64,000 bases of DNA, taken from DASWTL01 sp035575925. GTDB taxonomy: Bacteria; Bacteroidota; Bacteroidia; Sphingobacteriales; Sphingobacteriaceae. The stretch is from NCBI GenBank assembly GCA_035575925.1, contig DATLXK010000053.1, positions 4,369 to 68,368 of the forward strand, in the 5' to 3' direction. The number at the start of each line of letters is the position of its first letter. Positions within the stretch are counted from its first letter, which is position 1. A program made the translations under genes and the position numbers. This document shows, piece by piece, positions 59,874 through 64,000 of this stretch. Below the pieces are notes generated by a model. The model searched no databases and was not told where the DNA came from. It saw nothing but the letters and a program-made list of their open reading frames with translations.

Positions 59874-61034
59874 GTGATTAATAGAAATATAGGAATATTA
59901 GGCTCTACAGGCAGTATAGGTACCCAGGCATTGGAAGTGATCCGTGAAAATGCGGATCGGTTTAAGGTGTCTTTTCTTACAGCACAATTCAATGCAGAGC
60001 TGCTTATAAAGCAAGCTATTGAATTCATGCCCTCTAGAGTGGTGATCTGTGCGGAAAGGCATTTTTCATACGTCAATGAAAAATTATCTCCCCTGGGTAT
60101 AGAAGTATTAGCGGGTGTTGAATCTTTATTCGTTGTAGCTGCAGATCAGAATACGGATATGGTATTATCAGCTCTGGTGGGTTTTGCAGGATTACAACCT
60201 ACCATTGCCGCTATAAAAGCAGGAAAAGATATTGCCCTTGCTAATAAAGAAACGTTGGTTGTTGCAGGTGAACTGGTTATGGAATTGGCAAAACAGCATT
60301 GCGTAAAGCTGCTTCCAGTAGATTCCGAGCATTCTGCCATTTTTCAATGCCTGATCGGAGAGGAGCGTAATCCTGTTGAGAAAATCTATCTTACTGCCTC
60401 CGGCGGGCCTTTCAGGGGAAGAGATGTGAATTTTCTTGCAAACATTACTAAGACCGACGCTTTAAAGCACCCCAATTGGGTGATGGGTGCTAAAGTAACT
60501 ATAGACTCTGCTACACTAATGAACAAAGGTTTAGAAGTAATTGAAGCTAAGTGGTTATTTGATCTGAAAATCCCACAGATTGATGTGATTATTCATCCTC
60601 AATCCGTGGTTCATTCTATAGTGCAGTTTGAAGACGGATCAATGAAGGCACAAATGGGCCTTCCAGATATGAAGTTGCCTATCCAATATGCTCTTGGTTA
60701 TCCGCAACGGATTTCAAATAATTTCCCCCGGTTTAATTTCCTGAATTATCCAAACCTGAGCTTCGAAAAACCAGATTCGGACACTTTTAAAAACCTTGCA
60801 TTAGCCTACAGCGCTTTGGAGAAAGGCGGGAATATGCCATGTATTTTAAATGCCGCCAATGAAGTTGTTGTAACAGCGTTTTTAGATAATAAAGTTGGTT
60901 TCCTGCAAATGAGTGATATTATTCAAAAATGTATGAAAGAAATTACGTATGTTTCTGCACCTGGTTTGTCAGATTATATGGAAACCGATTGCGAAACACG
61001 CATATTTGCACGAAAATTAGTAACAAACCGTTAA
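59874..61034 (+). CDS. dxr: 1-Deoxy-D-xylulose 5-phosphate reductoisomerase
   Basis: Second step of the MEP isoprenoid pathway. The protein has 386 residues from GTG 59874. NADPH site IGILGSTGSIGTQALEVI, substrate and metal loops ALANKETLVVAGELV, PVDSEHSAIFQCL, TASGGPFRGRD and MGAKVTIDSATLMNKGLEVI, all intact. The order GH3-like - dxr - rseP is familiar from other Bacteroidota. Confidence 0.95.
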   Translation: MINRNIGILGSTGSIGTQALEVIRENADRFKVSFLTAQFNAELLIKQAIEFMPSRVVICAERHFSYVNEKLSPLGIEVLAGVESLFVVAADQNTDMVLSALVGFAGLQPTIAAIKAGKDIALANKETLVVAGELVMELAKQHCVKLLPVDSEHSAIFQCLIGEERNPVEKIYLTASGGPFRGRDVNFLANITKTDALKHPNWVMGAKVTIDSATLMNKGLEVIEAKWLFDLKIPQIDVIIHPQSVVHSIVQFEDGSMKAQMGLPDMKLPIQYALGYPQRISNNFPRFNFLNYPNLSFEKPDSDTFKNLALAYSALEKGGNMPCILNAANEVVVTAFLDNKVGFLQMSDIIQKCMKEITYVSAPGLSDYMETDCETRIFARKLVTNR

Positions 61035-61064
61035 GGAAACAATCAAACAAAATAAAAGAATCGA

Positions 61065-62387
61065 ATGGATGGATTAGTAATGGCAGGTCAGCTGCTTCTT
61101 GGCTTATCAATTTTAATAGTGCTGCATGAGTTAGGCCACTTTTTAGCAGCACGTGCTTTTGGTATTAAAGTAGAAAAATTTTACCTTTTTTTTGATGCAT
61201 GGGGATTTAAGCTAGCTAAATTTAATTATAAAGGATGTGAGTATGGCATTGGATGGCTTCCGCTGGGAGGCTATGTAAAAATTGCCGGTATGATCGATGA
61301 GTCTATGGATACCGATCAACTGGCTGGTCCGCCGCAGCCATGGGAATTTCGTTCCAAGCCGGCCTGGCAGCGACTAATTGTAATGTTAGGCGGTGTTACC
61401 GTGAATATAATCCTGGGAATTTTCATTTTCTGGATGCTTACGTTTAAATATGGCGAGAACTTTATAGCTAATGATAAACTCCCTTATGGAGTTGCTCCGG
61501 GATCTATTGGCCGGGAATTAGGGATCCAAAGCGGTGACAGGATCACAGAAGTGAACGGTAAAAAAATTGTACGCTTTGATGAATTAATAAGCTCAAAGGT
61601 TTTATTGGGAAACTCAGTATTAACTATTAACAGAAACGGACAGACTAAATATGTAACAGTTCCCGGAGATGTATTAGAGCAGGTTTCTGACCGAGGTATC
61701 GGACAGTTCATTCAGCCGCGTACAACCATGCAGGCTATCGGACTCGTGCAACCTAATAGTAATGCAAGTAAAGCAGGTATTTTAAAAGGAGATAGTATTC
61801 TTGCGGTAAATAATCAACCGGTTAAGTTTTTTGATGAATTTCAGTCTGCTTTAAACCAATATCGCGAGAAAAGAGTGAATATTACACTATGGCGTAACGG
61901 TACTACGATGGTTACTAATCCCGTGGTTAGTTCAGAAGGTACGGTAGGCGTATCTATACCTCCGGGCGGCATTCCATATGAAAATGTAAAATACGGACTT
62001 CTCCAGTCTTTGCCTATTGGTGCAACAGAAGCATGGGGGAAGTTTACAGATAATGCAAAAGGGCTGGGCCTGGTATTTACAGGTCAGCTTAAAGCAAATA
62101 AGGCATTTACAGGGCCTATTGGTATTGCCACCATGTTTGGCAGTGAAGTTAATTGGGTAAGGTTCTGGACATTAGTTGGCTTATTGTCTATGGCTCTGGC
62201 GTTGATGAATTTATTACCTATACCGGCATTAGATGGTGGGCATGCTGTGTTTCTTTTAATTGAAATGGTTAAAGGAAGTCCGCTAAGCGATAAATTTATG
62301 GAGCGTGCCCAGATTGTAGGTTTCTGTATTTTAGTTGCGCTGATGGTCTTTGTCTTCGGTAATGATATAGTTAAACACGTTCTATAA
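61065..62387 (+). CDS. rseP: RseP-type site-2 zinc metalloprotease
   Basis: Intramembrane protease that cleaves anti-sigma factors and other membrane substrates. The protein has 440 residues: zinc motif HELGH at residues 21-25 in the first helix, two PDZ domains in the middle (about 125-205 and 210-285), third ligand region MNLLPIPALDGGHAVFLLIE, and a last membrane helix. The length is normal for the family. Confidence 0.93.
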   Translation: MDGLVMAGQLLLGLSILIVLHELGHFLAARAFGIKVEKFYLFFDAWGFKLAKFNYKGCEYGIGWLPLGGYVKIAGMIDESMDTDQLAGPPQPWEFRSKPAWQRLIVMLGGVTVNIILGIFIFWMLTFKYGENFIANDKLPYGVAPGSIGRELGIQSGDRITEVNGKKIVRFDELISSKVLLGNSVLTINRNGQTKYVTVPGDVLEQVSDRGIGQFIQPRTTMQAIGLVQPNSNASKAGILKGDSILAVNNQPVKFFDEFQSALNQYREKRVNITLWRNGTTMVTNPVVSSEGTVGVSIPPGGIPYENVKYGLLQSLPIGATEAWGKFTDNAKGLGLVFTGQLKANKAFTGPIGIATMFGSEVNWVRFWTLVGLLSMALALMNLLPIPALDGGHAVFLLIEMVKGSPLSDKFMERAQIVGFCILVALMVFVFGNDIVKHVL

Positions 62388-62392
62388 TACGA

Positions 62393-62920
62393 ATGGAGTA
62401 TTTCCAACTTTATGATATTCCGATAAGTTTTAAAGTAGATGGTGTTCAGATTAAAAAGAAATTTTACGAACTGAGTAAAAAATACCACCCCGACTTTTAT
62501 ATTAATGAGCCTCAAATAAAGCAGGATGAGATCTTAGGTTTGGCCACACTTAACAACAAGGCATACCATGTGCTATCACACCCGCTCAGGCGCATAGAGT
62601 ACGTATTGGAACTAAATAATCTGATTGTAGAAGGTGATAAGTACCAGCTTCCTCAAAGTTTCCTTATGGAGATGATGGACATCAATGAGGAATTAATGGA
62701 TCTTGAGTTTCAAGCTGATACTTCTTCAATTGAGCAAGTAAAAATTCAGGTTGATGGAATTGAAGCTTCGTTATTTGACGAATTATTCATGAATACTAAA
62801 CAATTTGATGAACACCCTGAAGGTGATAATAAGGATATTTTACTTAAGATCAGGGACATCTGGTACCGCCAAAAATATTTATTGCGAATAAGGGAGAGTT
62901 TGAATAAGTTTGTCCTGTGA
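62393..62920 (+). CDS. hscB: Fe-S cluster assembly co-chaperone HscB
   Basis: J-type co-chaperone that delivers IscU to HscA. The protein has 175 residues: an N-terminal J domain with YFQLYDIPISFKVDGVQIKK and HPD at 32-34, then a three-helix domain with KAYHVLSHPLRRIEYVLEL and PQSFLMEMMDINEELMDL typical of HscB. No other isc/suf gene is adjacent. It follows rseP by five bases and so is probably cotranscribed with it. Confidence 0.92.
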   Translation: MEYFQLYDIPISFKVDGVQIKKKFYELSKKYHPDFYINEPQIKQDEILGLATLNNKAYHVLSHPLRRIEYVLELNNLIVEGDKYQLPQSFLMEMMDINEELMDLEFQADTSSIEQVKIQVDGIEASLFDELFMNTKQFDEHPEGDNKDILLKIRDIWYRQKYLLRIRESLNKFVL

Positions 62921-62949
62921 GGCGCTCATTTAGAGCAGCTCATTAATAT

Positions 62950-63029
62950 GCCCAGCTGGCGGAATTGGTAGACGCGCTGGTCTCAAACACCTGTGGGAAA
63001 CCGTGCCGGTTCGACTCCGGCGCTGGGTA
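62950..63029 (+). tRNA. tRNA-Leu (anticodon CAA)
   Basis: Acceptor GCCCAGC (62950-62956) pairs with GCTGGGT (63022-63028) with a first-pair wobble; discriminator A at 63029; no CCA encoded. The D arm holds GGAATTGGTAGACGC; the anticodon loop CTCAAAC puts CAA at 62984-62986; the T arm GCCGG-TTCGACT-CCGGC is perfect. The anticodon stem CTGGT/ACCTG has one internal T-T mismatch. The long variable arm fits a class II tRNA. Confidence 0.92.
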
Positions 63030-63041
63030 CGTTTAAATTGT

Positions 63042-63078
63042 ATAATCCCTTGTAGATCAAATATTTACAGGGGATTAT
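63042..63078 (+). terminator. Stem-loop after tRNA-Leu
   Basis: ATAATCCCTTGTA (63042-63054) pairs over 13 bases with TACAGGGGATTAT (63066-63078), one G-U, and is followed by TT-ATTT. It probably ends the tRNA transcript. Confidence 0.7.
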
Positions 63079-63084
63079 TTATTT

Positions 63085-63093
63085 GGGGGGGGG
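63085..63093. repeat. Run of nine G
   Basis: A homopolymer of nine G in an AT-rich spacer, 38-46 bases upstream of the ATG at 63131. Such tracts are prone to slippage; it may affect promoter spacing of the next gene, or be a sequencing-sensitive site. Confidence 0.6.
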
Positions 63094-63130
63094 CTGAATA
63101 GGGGATTGTTTTTAAATAGCTATACTCACT

Positions 63131-63865
63131 ATGAAATTTTCAAAACCTAAGATTTGTACATTTTCACTACCGAAAGGACAAACTTTATTACTCGAAAATC
63201 ACTTCGATGAAGTATATGAAGGATCATTAGGACTGGTGCAACGCGCTAATTATCAAATCAATGATAATTGCACTTTTTTACCTAATTCTAATATTCCAAA
63301 AAATATTCAAGAATACGACATTTTTATTTTTGATTTTAATAACGTAGAAATAAGTGAATATAATTCTCTGCTAAACCGTAGAACTGATACGAAATCAACG
63401 ACTGAAATTTATTTTAAAACATCTAATCCTCAAAAGGTTTTTGACCCGAGGATGTTTGTTGTTAATAGGATTTTTGAGGCTATTTATAAAAAGGGAAAAT
63501 CTGTAAACATTATTTTTTCAGCTGAACAAGAAACAATAAACTATGAATTGCTTGATGTTTTAACTCGTAATGTAAGTTCAATTGCATTCAATACTTATTC
63601 CTTTTTGTCTGAAAATATAGGCATTTTAAATAAATTTGGAACAGAATTAACTTTTCCTCCAAGTCCTTGTCAATACTTGTTTGAGCAGCTAGCTAAAGAC
63701 TTAAACTATAAGGCGGTATTTCAAGTTGAAAATTACTTTCTTGAAAGCCATGATTTAAATCTGATACCTCTAGCTATCAATAATGATGAGGAATTGGTAG
63801 CTTTTATATTGGAGAGCAAAACTCATAATTATGTTTTTTTGCCAGATATTAAAGGTAAAGTATAA
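63131..63865 (+). CDS. Unrecognised AT-rich orphan gene beside tRNA-Leu
   Basis: A protein of 244 residues, soluble, rich in Asn, Phe, Ile and Lys. It starts MKFSKPKICTFSLPKGQTLL and contains FIFDFNNVEISEYN and KVFDPRMFVVNRIFEAIYKK; the end HNYVFLPDIKGKV stops abruptly after what looks like a strand. I know no family match with confidence. Base use is poorer in GC than the housekeeping genes upstream, and the position next to a tRNA suggests acquired DNA. The final stretch 63866-64000 shows no clear gene. Confidence 0.6.
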   Translation: MKFSKPKICTFSLPKGQTLLLENHFDEVYEGSLGLVQRANYQINDNCTFLPNSNIPKNIQEYDIFIFDFNNVEISEYNSLLNRRTDTKSTTEIYFKTSNPQKVFDPRMFVVNRIFEAIYKKGKSVNIIFSAEQETINYELLDVLTRNVSSIAFNTYSFLSENIGILNKFGTELTFPPSPCQYLFEQLAKDLNYKAVFQVENYFLESHDLNLIPLAINNDEELVAFILESKTHNYVFLPDIKGKV

Positions 63866-64000
63866 CACTCCCCAATATCGAGACCAAAAGTTCGGTTTGT
63901 TAAGTTAATAATTTGTGATGATTTTCTTTCATTATGCTGCGATTTTGGATAGAGATTCCGCGTATCTGTTATTGGGCGATTGCTTGGTTGTATGATGTGT

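Noticed and set aside
63866..64000. Start of another gene at the window end
   Set aside because: Only short frames with no recognisable sense; the sequence ends too soon to judge.

Overview
The window looks like chromosomal core sequence from a Bacteroidota bacterium, most likely in or near the Sphingobacteriaceae. This is inferred from several traits. The DNA is AT-rich and genes mostly lack Shine-Dalgarno sites. Promoters fit the phylum-specific TTG-N17-23-TAnnTTTG pattern. Lineage-typical genes are present: a 285-residue RpoD/SigA-type sigma factor, DUF6702, DUF4199, DUF4294, a BatA/VWA protein, the HAD-IGPD fusion HisB, bacillithiol deacetylase BshB1 and a secreted PQQ-dehydrogenase/PKD/cytochrome c protein. 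I saw no complete insertion sequence, prophage, CRISPR array or rRNA. One tRNA-Leu(CAA) is present.

Layout. 1-4.3 kb is a loose accessory stretch: HupE-like and DUF6702 proteins, DinB, two SRPBCC proteins and a VOC protein, with two decayed gene remnants and a palindrome-containing spacer. 4.4-8.5 kb holds a secreted protein, an MBL-fold hydrolase, a YtxH protein, a 39-residue mini-protein and a secreted alpha/beta hydrolase. 8.7-10.4 kb is the cysteine pair cysE-cysM. 10.5-18.6 kb is a carbohydrate block: a Tat-exported Gfo/Idh/MocA oxidoreductase, a GH35 beta-galactosidase, two paralogous small exported proteins and the PQQ/cytochrome c dehydrogenase. 18.8-30.4 kb is housekeeping: sigma factor, gpmI with two lipoproteins, nadC, plsY, an M48 protease, pabB, purA, a small coupled ORF, a Fur regulator and Rel/SpoT. 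30.5-32.3 kb is DUF4294, a peroxidase and bshB1. 32.4-42.2 kb holds lysine 6-transaminase, ACC-deaminase-like and YdeI proteins, grpE-dnaJ, a FtsE-like ATPase, acyl-CoA reductase, ferredoxin, UspA, an NlpC/P60 peptidase and a WD40 protein.

42.2-43.3 kb is an accessory insertion: a PD-(D/E)XK nuclease-like gene flanked by related palindromes in opposite orientation, with two further perfect hairpins downstream. 43.3-50.6 kb is a complete histidine operon, hisG-D-C-B-H-A-F-IE. It is preceded by a 19-codon ORF with five His codons, which looks like an unannotated attenuation leader peptide. 50.8-56.4 kb is BatA/VWA, a dihydroorotase homologue lacking its metal ligands, an acidic conserved protein, DUF4199 and a glycosyltransferase. 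56.5-62.9 kb is a second glycosyltransferase, a membrane protein, a GH3-family protein, dxr, rseP and hscB. The last kilobase holds tRNA-Leu, its terminator, a run of nine G and an unrecognised AT-rich gene.

The most noteworthy observations are the his leader peptide, the palindrome-flanked nuclease gene, the overlapping back-to-back promoters of gpmI and nadC (with gpmI and the BatA gene apparently leaderless), small conserved ORFs that a length cut-off would miss, and the metal-ligand-less dihydroorotase.
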